Source: Marivivens sp.
Lineage (GTDB): Bacteria > Pseudomonadota > Alphaproteobacteria > Rhodobacterales > Rhodobacteraceae
Assembly: GCA_024642115.1 (NCBI GenBank)
Contig: JAHEBU010000010.1
Span: 62,001-126,000 of the forward strand
DNA length: 64,000 nt
Direction: 5' to 3'
Shown in pieces: positions 1 to 8,663 of this stretch. Each line of letters opens with the position of its first letter. Position 1 is the stretch's first letter. The notes below the pieces were generated by a model. The model did not search any database. It worked only from the letters and a program-made list of their open reading frames with translations, and was not told the origin of the DNA. Made by a program: the position numbers and the translations under genes.

Positions 1-1
1 C

Positions 2-460
2 GACGAACAAGGGCGCGAGATGCAAAGCCAACTCGACCCGGCCAAGCTAATGGCCGACTTCTTTGCGGGCTTTGAATATCTGGTCGGCCACCCCGACAGC
101 ACAGGCAAGGTCGGCGTCGTCGGATTTTGCTATGGCGGTGGGGTCTGCAACGCGCTGGCGGTAGCGTACCCCAACCTTGCGGCCTCGGTCCCCTTCTACG
201 GGCAACAGCCGCAGGCGTCCGACGTTCCAGCGATCCAGTCGCCCCTGCTGCTGCACTATGCCGAACTGGACGATCGGATAACCTCGGGCTGGCCGGCCTA
301 TCAGGCGGCGCTCGACGCCAACGGCAAGAACTACACGGCCCATATCTACGCAGGCGTCAACCACGGCTTCCACAACGACACGACGCCCCGCTATGACGAG
401 GCGGCGGCGACGCTGGCCTGGGACCGGACACTGGCGTTTTTCGGGGAACACCTGGCCTGA
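2..460 (+). CDS. Dienelactone hydrolase family protein, 3' part only
   Basis: The reading frame is open to the left edge, so the N-terminus lies outside the window and only the last 153 residues are seen. They carry the alpha/beta-hydrolase nucleophile elbow GFCYGGG with cysteine as nucleophile, the acid region ELDDRI and the histidine in GVNHGFHND, which is the Cys-Asp-His triad of carboxymethylenebutenolidases. Members hydrolyse dienelactones or related esters in the cytoplasm; the substrate here is unknown. A second, more divergent member lies at 62872-63609 on the other strand. The next gene is an unrelated L,D-transpeptidase 121 bases on. Confidence 0.9.
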   Translation, partial: DEQGREMQSQLDPAKLMADFFAGFEYLVGHPDSTGKVGVVGFCYGGGVCNALAVAYPNLAASVPFYGQQPQASDVPAIQSPLLLHYAELDDRITSGWPAYQAALDANGKNYTAHIYAGVNHGFHNDTTPRYDEAAATLAWDRTLAFFGEHLA

Positions 461-581
461 CAGACAGAGATCGGGAAAGGCATGGAATTCCCCCCTTGCC
501 CGATCCTGCATTCCCGTGGTGAAACCAACGCACGTCTTGGGCGTTGATCCGCCGAACCTAATCATTTGTGGGGGCAAGTTA

Positions 582-1175
582 ATGCTCAACCGTCGCCATT
601 TCCTCACCACCTCTGCCGCCGCCCTCGTGGCCGGGCCGCTTGCCGCCCAGACCGCCGCCGTGCAAGAGGCATCCGTCCAACCGCAGATGGAGGGGAGCTT
701 TGTCATCCCCCCCGAATACTGGGCGCAGATCGTGACAGTAAAACCGGAGTTTCCGGCGGGCGAAATTCACATCGTCCCGCAGACGCATTTCCTCTATTAC
801 ACCATCGGCAACAGTCGGGCGATCCGCTACGGCGTAGCCGTGGGCAAAGAGGGGCTGCAATTCCATGGCGACGCGACGATCCAGCGCAAGGTCGAATGGC
901 CCAGCTGGACGCCCACGCCCGAAATGATCCAGCGCAGCCCATCGCACTACGCCAAATACGCCGACGGCATGCCGGGTGGCCCGAACAACCCGTTAGGGGC
1001 GCGGGCGCTCTACCTGTTCCAGAACGGGAACGACACGGCGATCCGCATCCACGGCACGACCGAACCGGCCAGCATCGGATCGTCGGCCTCAAATGGGTGC
1101 TTCCGGATGTATAACAGCCATGTCATGGACCTCTACAACCGGGTGCCGCTGGGCACCGTCGTTCACGCGTATTGA
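582..1175 (+). CDS. L,D-transpeptidase (YkuD domain), exported
   Basis: A 197-residue periplasmic cell-wall enzyme. The N-terminus NRRHFLTTSAAALVAGPLAAQ resembles a twin-arginine signal peptide followed by an AxA-type cleavage site. The YkuD signature is at the C-terminal end, with HGTTEP and the catalytic Cys173 in SNGCFRM. Family members make 3-3 peptidoglycan crosslinks or attach proteins to peptidoglycan. An in-frame start further upstream exists, but ATG 582 places the signal peptide correctly and follows a purine-rich stretch (GGGGCAAG). It is followed by a G/C-rich hairpin with a T run at 1248-1270. Confidence 0.9.
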   Translation: MLNRRHFLTTSAAALVAGPLAAQTAAVQEASVQPQMEGSFVIPPEYWAQIVTVKPEFPAGEIHIVPQTHFLYYTIGNSRAIRYGVAVGKEGLQFHGDATIQRKVEWPSWTPTPEMIQRSPSHYAKYADGMPGGPNNPLGARALYLFQNGNDTAIRIHGTTEPASIGSSASNGCFRMYNSHVMDLYNRVPLGTVVHAY

Positions 1176-1199
1176 GGGCGGACCAAGACCTGACTCTTT

Positions 1200-1272
1200 C
1201 GGTTCACCTTGCAATAACAACTCTCGGGGGGAGTTCTGGAACGGGACGGGGGGCAGGCAGCCCCCCTTTTGA
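1200..1272 (+). repeat. Dispersed intergenic repeat, types A and D combined
   Basis: This is a copy of the motif CACCTTGCAATAACAACTC followed by G-rich sequence and a GGGGGGC/GCCCCCC hairpin. The same arrangement is found at 15540-15600. It lies between the convergent 3' ends of the L,D-transpeptidase gene and the aspartoacylase-like gene. Confidence 0.7.
1248..1270 (+). terminator. Probable intrinsic terminator of the L,D-transpeptidase gene
   Basis: A perfect 7-bp stem GGGGGGC/GCCCCCC with loop AGGCA is followed directly by TTTT, 72 bases past the stop codon at 1175. The hairpin is part of a dispersed repeat. Confidence 0.65.
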
Positions 1273-1363
1273 CAGGCGTGGCCGCACACACGGGTCCAAT
1301 ATGGCCCGCGAAAATTATTTATTCAAATCAATGGCCTGAATTTCGTCCACGCGTGGACGCCTG

Positions 1364-2407
1364 TCAGATGATCTCATCCTCATCGAACATCGGCTGCGCA
1401 TCGACCTGCTCGGCCAGGCTGACCACAGTCGCCTGATCCGCCGCATGAGGCAGGGTTGCGACGTGAAACAGGGCATCCCCTTCATTCACCACAGGCAGGT
1501 TCGTCCGCCCGACGATCATGCCCGGATCGGTGGCGACAACCTCGGTCTCGTTCTCGCCGAACGGGTCCGACAGAACTCCCAGAACATCCCCCACAGCCAC
1601 GATATCGCCCGACTGGCGAAACATCCGCAAAAGCCCCCCCGCAGGCGACCGCAACCATGTTGAATGGGTGCAAAAGATCGGCTTGACGGTCGGCTTCGGC
1701 ACGCCCTTCGATCCAATCATCCCCAAAGCCCGCATCACCCGCAGGATGCCCAGAACGCCAGTCCGCGCCCCGTATTCATCGAACCGCAGCCCCTCGCCCG
1801 CCTCATACAACAGCATGTCCACGCCCAGATGACTGGCGGCCAGTCGCAGCGACCCATCCCGCTGTTTGGACCGCAGGATCATCGGCGCGCCGAAAATCTC
1901 GGCCATCTCGACCAGCCGGGGCGACCCCGGGCTGACCCGGACCTGCGGCAGGTTGGTCCGCTGGATGGCGGCGGAATGCAGGTCGATCCCGAAATCCGAC
2001 CGCCCCACAACCTCGGTCAGAAACAGATGCGCCAGACGGGACGCCAGCGACCCCCCGGGCGATCCCGGAAACACCCGGTTCAGGTCGCGCCGATCAGGCA
2101 AATACCGCGACTGATTGAGAAAGCCGAACGTGTTGACGATCGGCACGGCCAGCAGCGTTCCTGCCAACCCGTCCATCTGGGGGGCGCGCAGAAGGCGGCG
2201 AACAATCTCGACCCCGATGACCTCGTCCCCGTGGATGGCCGCTGACACGAACATCACCGGCCCGGGTTTCTTGCCGTGGATGACATGGACGGACATCGTA
2301 ACCGGGGTATGGTCGGTCAGGGTGCTGACCGGCAGATCGACAGTCATACGCTGACCGGGGGCAATCCGTTTGCCCCCGATCTCGAACGATTTCCGAACGC
2401 CAGTCAT
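1364..2407 (-). CDS. Succinylglutamate desuccinylase/aspartoacylase family protein
   Basis: A 347-residue zinc carboxypeptidase-like amidohydrolase (AstE/AspA superfamily). The metal-binding HxxE is in HGDEVIGVE and the later histidine in DLHSAA; the C-terminal third (about residues 245-330) resembles the barrel domain of this family. It is the last gene of a three-gene operon, and its ATG overlaps the RimK stop codon by one base (TGATG). Genes of this family next to rimK and rimB are conserved in many proteobacteria, which suggests hydrolysis of an N-acyl or glutamyl amide linked to RimK chemistry. The substrate is not known; start and frame are secure. Confidence 0.88.
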   Translation of the reverse strand: MTGVRKSFEIGGKRIAPGQRMTVDLPVSTLTDHTPVTMSVHVIHGKKPGPVMFVSAAIHGDEVIGVEIVRRLLRAPQMDGLAGTLLAVPIVNTFGFLNQSRYLPDRRDLNRVFPGSPGGSLASRLAHLFLTEVVGRSDFGIDLHSAAIQRTNLPQVRVSPGSPRLVEMAEIFGAPMILRSKQRDGSLRLAASHLGVDMLLYEAGEGLRFDEYGARTGVLGILRVMRALGMIGSKGVPKPTVKPIFCTHSTWLRSPAGGLLRMFRQSGDIVAVGDVLGVLSDPFGENETEVVATDPGMIVGRTNLPVVNEGDALFHVATLPHAADQATVVSLAEQVDAQPMFDEDEII

Positions 2408-3312
2408 CAGCCCTTGCCTACCGTCTTGGTCTTGCCAACCTTGGCATGCGTTTCGATGAATTCGATGATCTTGCCCGCGATGTCGATGCCGGTCGCGTTC
2501 TCGACACCTTCAAGACCGGGGGAGGAATTGACCTCCATCACGACCGGTCCATGGTTCGACCGCAACATGTCGACGCCGCAGACATTCAGCCCCATCGCCT
2601 TGGCCGACCGGATCGCAACCGACCGTTCCTCGGGTGACAGTTTGATGACCTGTGCCGACCCGCCACGATGCAGGTTGGACCGGAATTCACCCTCGGCCCC
2701 GGTGCGTTTCATCGCGGCCACGACCTTGCCACCGATGACCAAGGCCCGGATGTCGGTCCCCCCGGCCTCCTTGATGAATTCCTGGATCAGGATGTTCACG
2801 TTGGACGCGCGGAACGCCTCGATCACAGATTTGGCACTGCGGTTGGTGTCGGCCAGAACCACGCCAAGGCCCTGCGTCCCCTCCAGCAGCTTGATGACAA
2901 GTGGGGCGTCGCCTGCCAGTTTCAGCACCTCTTCGGTCTGTTTGGCGTCATGGGCAAAGGTGGTCACGGGCAGGCCGATTCCGTCGCGCGCGAGAAGTTG
3001 CATCGACCGCAGCTTGTCGCGCGACCGCCCGATCCCCACGCTTTCGTTCAGCGGATAGACGCCCTGCATCTCGAACTGGCGCAGCACAGCCAGCCCGTAG
3101 AACGTGACCGACGCGCCGATCCGCGGAATCACCGCATCATATCGGGGCAGCTTTTCTCCGTTGTAATAGATATCGGGCTTGTGCGCGGCGATGTTCATGT
3201 AACAGCGCAGCGTGTTGATGATGTCCAACTCGTGCCCGCGCGCTTCGGCCGCTTCCTTGAGGCGGCGGTGCGAATACAGTTCGGCATTGCGGGCCATCAT
3301 GGCGATTTTCAT
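2407..3312 (-). CDS. rimK: ATP-grasp ligase RimK
   Basis: A 301-residue ATP-grasp enzyme. Landmarks are [21 protein letters not shown], the nucleotide-binding stretch [29 protein letters not shown] and the Mg-binding VMEVNSSPG near the C-terminus. In E. coli RimK adds glutamates to the C-terminus of ribosomal protein S6 and can make poly-glutamate; in Pseudomonas a rimABK operon alters ribosomes and translation. The length matches the family (about 300 residues). It overlaps rimB by four bases (ATGA) and the downstream aspartoacylase-like gene by one, so the three are probably translationally coupled. Confidence 0.92.
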   Translation of the reverse strand: MKIAMMARNAELYSHRRLKEAAEARGHELDIINTLRCYMNIAAHKPDIYYNGEKLPRYDAVIPRIGASVTFYGLAVLRQFEMQGVYPLNESVGIGRSRDKLRSMQLLARDGIGLPVTTFAHDAKQTEEVLKLAGDAPLVIKLLEGTQGLGVVLADTNRSAKSVIEAFRASNVNILIQEFIKEAGGTDIRALVIGGKVVAAMKRTGAEGEFRSNLHRGGSAQVIKLSPEERSVAIRSAKAMGLNVCGVDMLRSNHGPVVMEVNSSPGLEGVENATGIDIAGKIIEFIETHAKVGKTKTVGKG

Positions 3313-3803
3313 GGGGTGATCCTTGTGTCTTGCTCGAGGGCCGCGCCCGAACGGGTGTGGGGTGGATTGACCGGCAACCCGGCCAGAAAAGAGCGGCCCG
3401 CATCAACCAGAATCCGACGGCGCCGGATGGCCGTGCGGCCCAGGATCAATGGCATTGCCATGGCCCCCCGGTCGGCCAGCGAAACCTCGATCGTCCAGCG
3501 GCGGGCGCCAAAGACAAGGAGGGTTTCGATCACCAGCCGCTCTTCCGGGATGCCGCTGGTGTTCTTGATCTCGCGACGGCCGACCAACCGCGCCTCGCAG
3601 TCAAAGGCATCTTCGACGCCGTCATGTGGGACATGAAAGCGGACCCAGTCAACGTCATCCTTGCGGATGTGGCGGACGCGTTCTGCGTGCAATGCCGAAG
3701 TCCGCGCCCCGGTGTCGATCTTGGCCGTGACCAGCGGCAAACCGAGGTGCGGCAGACCTACGTGTTCGCGCCAGCCGATCATCAGAGGGGCGGCAATCTT
3801 CAT
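3309..3803 (-). CDS. rimB: ATP-dependent zinc protease family protein (RimB-like, retropepsin fold)
   Basis: A 164-residue member of the putative ATP-dependent zinc protease family (RimB). The aspartyl-protease-like motif [14 protein letters not shown] near residues 24-37 and the later [16 protein letters not shown] are typical. ATG 3803 is chosen because longer versions run into the peroxiredoxin terminator and gene. The product of this family works with RimK in Pseudomonas; here it is the first gene of the operon. Its biochemical activity is still poorly defined, so the protease label rests on fold rather than on assay. Confidence 0.85.
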   Translation of the reverse strand: MKIAAPLMIGWREHVGLPHLGLPLVTAKIDTGARTSALHAERVRHIRKDDVDWVRFHVPHDGVEDAFDCEARLVGRREIKNTSGIPEERLVIETLLVFGARRWTIEVSLADRGAMAMPLILGRTAIRRRRILVDAGRSFLAGLPVNPPHTRSGAALEQDTRITP

Positions 3804-3890
3804 TCGATCCTCTGGGTTCAGGTCGGGTCTGGGTCGGCCAGAGATGTAACAGGTCGCCAACGCTTTGGCCAACCCACCCGCGACGTCAGA

Positions 3891-3920
3891 CAAGAAAAGC
3901 CCCGCCAGAAGCGGGGCTTT
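3891..3920 (-). terminator. Intrinsic terminator of the peroxiredoxin gene
   Basis: A perfect 10-bp stem AAAGCCCCGC/GCGGGGCTTT with loop CAGAA (given on the plus strand). Read on the minus strand it is followed by TTTTCTTG. It starts 23 bases past the peroxiredoxin stop and separates that gene from the rim operon. Confidence 0.85.
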
Positions 3921-3942
3921 CCACAGGGTGGGGTCCGGGCGA

Positions 3943-4596
3943 TCAGACCTTGAGACTGGTCTTGCGCAGATAGGGCAGAACAGTCGTGAAATCGCCGAAC
4001 TTGGCTTTGGCATCTGCGTCACTTACCGAGGTCGGAATGATGACGTCCTGGCCCACTTCCCAGTTGGCCGGAGTGGCAACACCGTTCTTGGCTGCGGTCT
4101 GCAACCCGTCCAGCGCGCGCAGGACCTCGGCAAAGTTGCGGCCTACGTTCATCGGATAGGTCATCGACAGTTTGAGCTTCTTGTCCGGCCCGATGATGAA
4201 CACCGCGCGGACGGTGGCCGTGTCATTGGGGGTGCGGCCATCGGGCAGATAAGCCTCGGCAGGCAGCATGTCGAAGGCTTTGGACAGCGCCAAGTCGGTG
4301 TCGGCGACGATAGGAAATCCGGCCTTGGCGCCGCTGGCTGTTTCGATGTCCTTTTTCCATTTGATATGGTCGGCCACGCCGTCCACGGAAATCCCCATCA
4401 CCTTGGTCCCGCGCTTGGCCCATTCATCGGCCAGTTGGGCGACGGCCCCGAATTCGGTTGTGCAGACGGGGGTGAAATCCTTGGGATGGCTGAACAGGAT
4501 CGCCCAGTGATCGCCCACGAAATCGTGCAGGGTCACCGTGCCCTGATCGGTTTGAACGGTGAGGTTCGGAATAGTGTCGTTAATGCGCAGGCCCAT
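3943..4596 (-). CDS. 1-Cys peroxiredoxin (Prx6 type)
   Basis: A 217-residue thiol peroxidase that reduces H2O2 and organic hydroperoxides in the cytoplasm. The peroxidatic cysteine is Cys45 in HPKDFTPVCTTEFG; I see no other cysteine in the protein, which fits the 1-Cys subgroup. The long C-terminal extension after YPMNVGRNFAEVLRALD is also typical of Prx6. ATG 4596 begins the conserved MGLRINDTIPNLT. It is transcribed alone, divergently from the aldehyde dehydrogenase, with a 133-bp AT-richer region between them that must hold both promoters. Confidence 0.93.
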   Translation of the reverse strand: MGLRINDTIPNLTVQTDQGTVTLHDFVGDHWAILFSHPKDFTPVCTTEFGAVAQLADEWAKRGTKVMGISVDGVADHIKWKKDIETASGAKAGFPIVADTDLALSKAFDMLPAEAYLPDGRTPNDTATVRAVFIIGPDKKLKLSMTYPMNVGRNFAEVLRALDGLQTAAKNGVATPANWEVGQDVIIPTSVSDADAKAKFGDFTTVLPYLRKTSLKV

Positions 4597-4729
4597 GTCG
4601 GTGCTCCTTTGGACGGTTCGGACTGGGTTGGTACATATGAAGTAAATCTGATATATTCCACCACCCTTGTCAAAATACCGCACCGGTGAGAGGGTGCGCC
4701 AAATTTGATCAAATCTGCGGAGGTTCGCC

Positions 4730-6178
4730 ATGATCGAGAAACGGAACTTTTACATCAACGGCGCATGGGTCGCCCCGGCCAAGGCGCGCGATCACAACGT
4801 TATCGACCCCTCGACCGAAGAGGTCTGCGCGATCATCTCGTTGGGCGATGCCGCCGACACCAATGCCGCCGTCGCCGCTGCCAAGGCCGCCTTTCCGGCA
4901 TGGGCTGCGACCAACCCGGCACACCGGGCCGACCTTGTTCGCGGCATCCTGGCCCAATACGAAAAGCGGTCCGAAGAAATGGCGCAGGCCATTTCCCTCG
5001 AAATGGGCAGCCCCATCGACCACGCTCGCGAACAGCAGGCCCCTTGCCTGCCCTGGCACCTGGAAAACTTCCTGACCGCGTTTGATCAGATCGAATGGGT
5101 CCGCCCCCTGCGCGCCGACACGCCGCACGACCGGATCGTGTCCGAAGCGATTGGCGTGGTCGGCCTGATCACACCGTGGAACTGGCCGATGAACCAGGTG
5201 ACGCTCAAGGTCATTCCCGCGCTTCTGGCAGGTTGCACTGTCGTCCTGAAACCGTCGGAAGAGGCCCCGCTGTCGTCGCTTCTCTTTGCTGAATTCGTCC
5301 ATGACGCGGGCTTTCCGGCAGGCGTGTTCAACCTTGTGAACGGGGATGGCATGGGCGTGGGCACCCAACTGTCCGCCCACCCCGATGTCGAAATGATCTC
5401 GTTCACCGGATCGACCCGCGCAGGCCGCGCCATTTCCAAGACTGCTGCCGAGACGCTGAAACGGGTCACGCTGGAACTGGGCGGCAAGGGCGCCAACGTG
5501 ATCTTTGCCGATGCCGATGCAAAGGCCGTGCGCCGGGGCGTCCTGCACTGCTTTGACAACACGGGGCAGTCTTGCAACGCGCCCACTCGGATGCTGGTCG
5601 AGCGCAGCTATTACGATGAAGCCGTCGAAATCGCACGCAAGACCGCCGAAGAAACCAAGGTCGGCCCTGCCAGCCAACCCGGCGGCCATATCGGCCCGGT
5701 CGTGAACAAGGCCCAGTGGGAAAAGATCCAAGGCATGATCGAAACCGGTATCAAGGAAGGCGCCCGTCTGGTCGCCGGCGGTCTTGGCCTGCCCGAAGGG
5801 ATCAACAAGGGGTATTTCGTCCGCCCCACCGTCTTTGCCGACGTCAAACCCGGCATGACCATCGAGAGAGAGGAAATCTTTGGCCCCGTCCTGTCCATCA
5901 TCCCCTTTGACGATGAAGAGGACGCGGTTCGCATCGCCAACGACACCCCTTACGGCCTGACCAACTATGTCCAGTCGCAGGACGGAGCCAAACGGAACCG
6001 GATGGCCCTGCGCCTGAAATCCGGCATGGTCCAGATGAACGGCAAATCGCGGTCAGCCGGATCACCCTTTGGCGGGGTCAAGGCGTCGGGCCGCGCCCGC
6101 GAAGGCGGTGTCTGGGGGATTGAGGAATTCCTCGAGGTCAAGGCGGTGTCGGGCTGGGCGCAAGAGGCCGCCGAATAA
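4730..6178 (+). CDS. NAD(P)-dependent aldehyde dehydrogenase
   Basis: A 482-residue class 3-like aldehyde dehydrogenase oxidising an aldehyde to its acid. The general-base glutamate is Glu249 in LELGGKGAN and the catalytic nucleophile Cys282 in GQSCNAPTRM; the nucleotide-binding region includes TPWNWP and FTGSTRAGR. Length is normal for the family. The substrate cannot be read from sequence. The stop codon shares one base with the ATG of the next gene (TAATG), so the two form an operon. Confidence 0.93.
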   Translation: MIEKRNFYINGAWVAPAKARDHNVIDPSTEEVCAIISLGDAADTNAAVAAAKAAFPAWAATNPAHRADLVRGILAQYEKRSEEMAQAISLEMGSPIDHAREQQAPCLPWHLENFLTAFDQIEWVRPLRADTPHDRIVSEAIGVVGLITPWNWPMNQVTLKVIPALLAGCTVVLKPSEEAPLSSLLFAEFVHDAGFPAGVFNLVNGDGMGVGTQLSAHPDVEMISFTGSTRAGRAISKTAAETLKRVTLELGGKGANVIFADADAKAVRRGVLHCFDNTGQSCNAPTRMLVERSYYDEAVEIARKTAEETKVGPASQPGGHIGPVVNKAQWEKIQGMIETGIKEGARLVAGGLGLPEGINKGYFVRPTVFADVKPGMTIEREEIFGPVLSIIPFDDEEDAVRIANDTPYGLTNYVQSQDGAKRNRMALRLKSGMVQMNGKSRSAGSPFGGVKASGRAREGGVWGIEEFLEVKAVSGWAQEAAE

Positions 6179-6915
6179 TGCGGCTGGCGGCCATTGCGGA
6201 CGTGCATGGAAATGCTGACGCGCTGGCCGCCACTCTCGGCCATATCCGGACCCAAGGCTGCGATGCCATCGTCAATCTGGGCGATTGCTTTAGCGGGCCG
6301 CTGGATGCGGCGCGCACGGCGGACCTGCTGGCCGGGGCCGACATCGCTGTCACCGTCCGCGGCAACCACGACCGCTATCTGATCGAACAACGCCCCGAAG
6401 ATATGGGGCTGTCCGACAGGGTGGCGTTCGACCAGCTTGGCCGCCACACACTCGACTGGATCAGGACGCTTCCGACAGCCGCGGTTTACGGGGATGTCTT
6501 TCTCTGCCACGCGACGCCTGACAAGGATGACATCTACTGGACCGAACAGGTCCTGCCTGACGGCACGGTCTGCCGCGCACCCCTACACCAGATCGCGTCG
6601 CGGACCAGCGGGATCACGCACCAGCTGATCCTTTGCGCCCACAGCCACCTGCCCCGCGCCCTGCGCCTTTACACCGGGCAACTCCTGGTCAACCCCGGCA
6701 GCGTCGGGTGCCCCGCCTACACCGACGACCTGCCAGTCCCACATGCCGTCTGTGCAGGCTCACCCCACGCGCGCTATGCCGTCGTCGACACCGTCACGCA
6801 GCACACCACCTTTCATCTTGTTTCCTATGATACGACTGCGGCTGTGGCTCGCGCAGTAGCGGAAAACCGACCGGACTGGGCGCAGGGATTGGCCACCGGC
6901 TGGATCACCGCCTGA
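6178..6915 (+). CDS. Metallophosphoesterase family protein
   Basis: A 245-residue calcineurin-like phosphoesterase. Its dinuclear metal site is spelled out in order by ADVHGN (residues 7-12), NLGDC, GNHDRY, CHATPD and CAHSHLP, with VNPGSVG near the end as in the YfcE group. It may act as a phosphodiesterase or phosphatase in the cytoplasm; the substrate is unknown. It is coupled to the upstream aldehyde dehydrogenase by a one-base overlap. It ends just before a copy of the dispersed repeat at 6924. Confidence 0.88.
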   Translation: MRLAAIADVHGNADALAATLGHIRTQGCDAIVNLGDCFSGPLDAARTADLLAGADIAVTVRGNHDRYLIEQRPEDMGLSDRVAFDQLGRHTLDWIRTLPTAAVYGDVFLCHATPDKDDIYWTEQVLPDGTVCRAPLHQIASRTSGITHQLILCAHSHLPRALRLYTGQLLVNPGSVGCPAYTDDLPVPHAVCAGSPHARYAVVDTVTQHTTFHLVSYDTTAAVARAVAENRPDWAQGLATGWITA

Positions 6916-6923
6916 CAATCCGC

Positions 6924-6960
6924 TTCACTTCACCATAGCAACTCCCGCCGCAGGCTCCGG
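6924..6960 (+). repeat. Dispersed intergenic repeat, type A with C module (diverged)
   Basis: TTCACTTCACCATAGCAACT runs into a copy of AACTCCCGCCGGAGGCTCC with one mismatch (positions 6940-6958). It starts 9 bases after the phosphoesterase stop codon. Confidence 0.6.
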
Positions 6961-7071
6961 ACGCTCGACACGGGCCTCAAGTGTGAATTTGCACACAAAT
7001 CGTTCTCTTACGGATCTTTAGTGCAACCCTATGGGTGCTATTTACAGGGCATAGCAAAAAGGGACCGCACC

Positions 7072-7998
7072 ATGCTCACGCAGATCAAAGGCCTCCACCA
7101 CGTCACCTCGCTCGCCTCCTCGGCCCGCGAAAACAACGGGTTCTTTACCAATGTTCTCGGCCTGCGCCGGGTCAAGAAAACCGTGAACTTCGACGCGCCC
7201 GACGTCTATCACCTGTATTATGGAGACGAGGCAGGCACCCCCGGCACCGTCATGACCTACTTTCCCTTTCCGCACGCCGCGCGCGGCCGTCCCGGCACGG
7301 GTGAGGTCGGGATCACCGCCTTTGCCATTCCCAAAGGGACGGCCAACGCATGGGCCGAACGGCTCGCTACCTTTGACGTGGCCAGGATCAGCCGCGACAC
7401 CCGCTTTGGCGAAACCCGCGTGCTGTTCGACGGGCCGGACGGCGACCGCTTTGCCCTGGTCGAAACGGACGACACCCGCGCGCCCTGGACGGGCAACGGG
7501 GTCAGCGCCGACATGGGCATCCGCGGCATTCACTCTGCCGACATGCGCCTGCGCGACGAAGGGGCGACAGCCGAACTCCTTAAATTCATGGGCTATGAAG
7601 TGGCAGAGAAAAAGGACAACATCACCCGGCTGATCGTCCCCGGCGGCAATGCGGCCAATACGATTGACCTTGAAACCCTGCCGGGTGCGTCGCACGCGGC
7701 CCAGGGGGCGGGATCGGTCCACCATATCGCCTTTGCGGTGGAAAACCGCGCCCGGCAACTGGAGGTGCGCGAGGCGCTACTTGACACCGGCTGGCAAGTG
7801 ACCCCGGTCATCGACCGCGATTATTTCTGGGCGATCTATTTCCGCACCCCCGGCGGCGTCCTGTTCGAAATCGCCACCAACGAACCGGGCTTTGACCGGG
7901 ACGAGGACACCAGACATCTGGGCGAGGCGCTGAAACTGCCCAGTCAGCACGAGCACCTGCGCGCCGCCCTCGAAAAACGGCTCGAGCCGCTGGCATGA
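7072..7998 (+). CDS. Ring-cleaving dioxygenase (VOC/glyoxalase family, MhqO-like)
   Basis: A 308-residue protein with two glyoxalase/VOC modules, each starting with a metal-ligand histidine (GLHHVTS near residue 8, VHHIAFAV near residue 220) and a late glutamate (GGVLFEIATNE). This layout is that of the MhqA/MhqO group of extradiol-type dioxygenases that open hydroquinone or catechol rings. ATG 7072 is preferred to a GTG at 7021. Its stop overlaps the start of an alpha/beta hydrolase (ATGA), a pairing known in the Bacillus quinone-response genes. Two short palindromes lie in the upstream region. Confidence 0.85.
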   Translation: MLTQIKGLHHVTSLASSARENNGFFTNVLGLRRVKKTVNFDAPDVYHLYYGDEAGTPGTVMTYFPFPHAARGRPGTGEVGITAFAIPKGTANAWAERLATFDVARISRDTRFGETRVLFDGPDGDRFALVETDDTRAPWTGNGVSADMGIRGIHSADMRLRDEGATAELLKFMGYEVAEKKDNITRLIVPGGNAANTIDLETLPGASHAAQGAGSVHHIAFAVENRARQLEVREALLDTGWQVTPVIDRDYFWAIYFRTPGGVLFEIATNEPGFDRDEDTRHLGEALKLPSQHEHLRAALEKRLEPLA

Positions 7999-8582
7999 CC
8001 TACCATGCAGCCAGAACGACAGGGGCGTCCGGCGCGCCCCTGTTCCTGACGTTCCACGGCACAGGCGGCAACGAACAGCAGTTCCACGGGTTCGCCCAAG
8101 AGTTGATGCCCGATGCCCACATCGTCAGCCCGCGCGGTGACGTCAGCGAAATGGGCGCGCTGCGTTATTTCCGGCGGACCGGCGAAGGGGTCTATGACAT
8201 GGCCGATCTTGAACATCGGACGGCGGCGATGGCTGACTTCATCCGCATTGAAAAGGACCGGACCAAGTCGAAACGCGTCATCGCTCTTGGCTACTCGAAC
8301 GGGGCCAACATCCTCGCCAACGTCGCCTTCCATCATTCCGACCTGTTCACGGACCTGCTCCTGCTTCACCCGCTGATCCCTTTCGATCCGTCACCGGTCC
8401 ACCTGAAAACCCGCGTTCTGATCACCGCAGGGCAACGCGACCCGATCTCCCCCGCCCCGCTGACCCAGCGACTGATCGACTGGTTCGCGACCCAAGGGGC
8501 CGATGTAACTCCAGTCTGGCATCCCGGCGGCCATGAAATCGCGCAATCGGAAGTCTCTGCTGTTCATCGATTCCTTGGCTGA
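7995..8582 (+). CDS. Alpha/beta hydrolase (carboxylesterase, MhqD/YpfH-like)
   Basis: A 195-residue serine hydrolase. The opening LFLTFHGTGGNEQQF supplies the oxyanion loop, GYSNGAN is the nucleophile elbow, and the acid and histidine are expected in ITAGQRDPISP and HPGGHEI. It is smaller than most esterases, as in the YpfH/MhqD group. It overlaps the dioxygenase gene by four bases, so it probably hydrolyses a ring-cleavage product or a quinone conjugate. That role is inferred from context only. Confidence 0.85.
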   Translation: MTYHAARTTGASGAPLFLTFHGTGGNEQQFHGFAQELMPDAHIVSPRGDVSEMGALRYFRRTGEGVYDMADLEHRTAAMADFIRIEKDRTKSKRVIALGYSNGANILANVAFHHSDLFTDLLLLHPLIPFDPSPVHLKTRVLITAGQRDPISPAPLTQRLIDWFATQGADVTPVWHPGGHEIAQSEVSAVHRFLG

Positions 8583-8590
8583 CGGCTCGG

Positions 8591-8640
8591 GTTCACCTTG
8601 CCATAACAACTCCCGCCGGAGGCTCCGCCACCGGCGGATA
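8591..8640 (+). repeat. Dispersed intergenic repeat, type A with C module
   Basis: It contains CACCTTGCCATAACAACTC followed by the module AACTCCCGCCGGAGGCTCC (8608-8626), identical to the inner arm at 41191-41209. It sits between the convergent hydrolase and pseudouridine synthase genes. Confidence 0.7.
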
Positions 8641-8663
8641 TTGCCAGATCGGAACGGGCCGGA

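Noticed and set aside
2-460. A frameshifted or pseudogene reading of the left-edge dienelactone hydrolase
   Set aside because: The frame is open to the window edge with an intact triad; it is cut by the window, not broken.
4650-4673. TTGACA on the minus strand upstream of the peroxiredoxin gene as a promoter
   Set aside because: The -35 is perfect, but the best -10 at normal spacing (CAGATT) is poor, so I did not list it.
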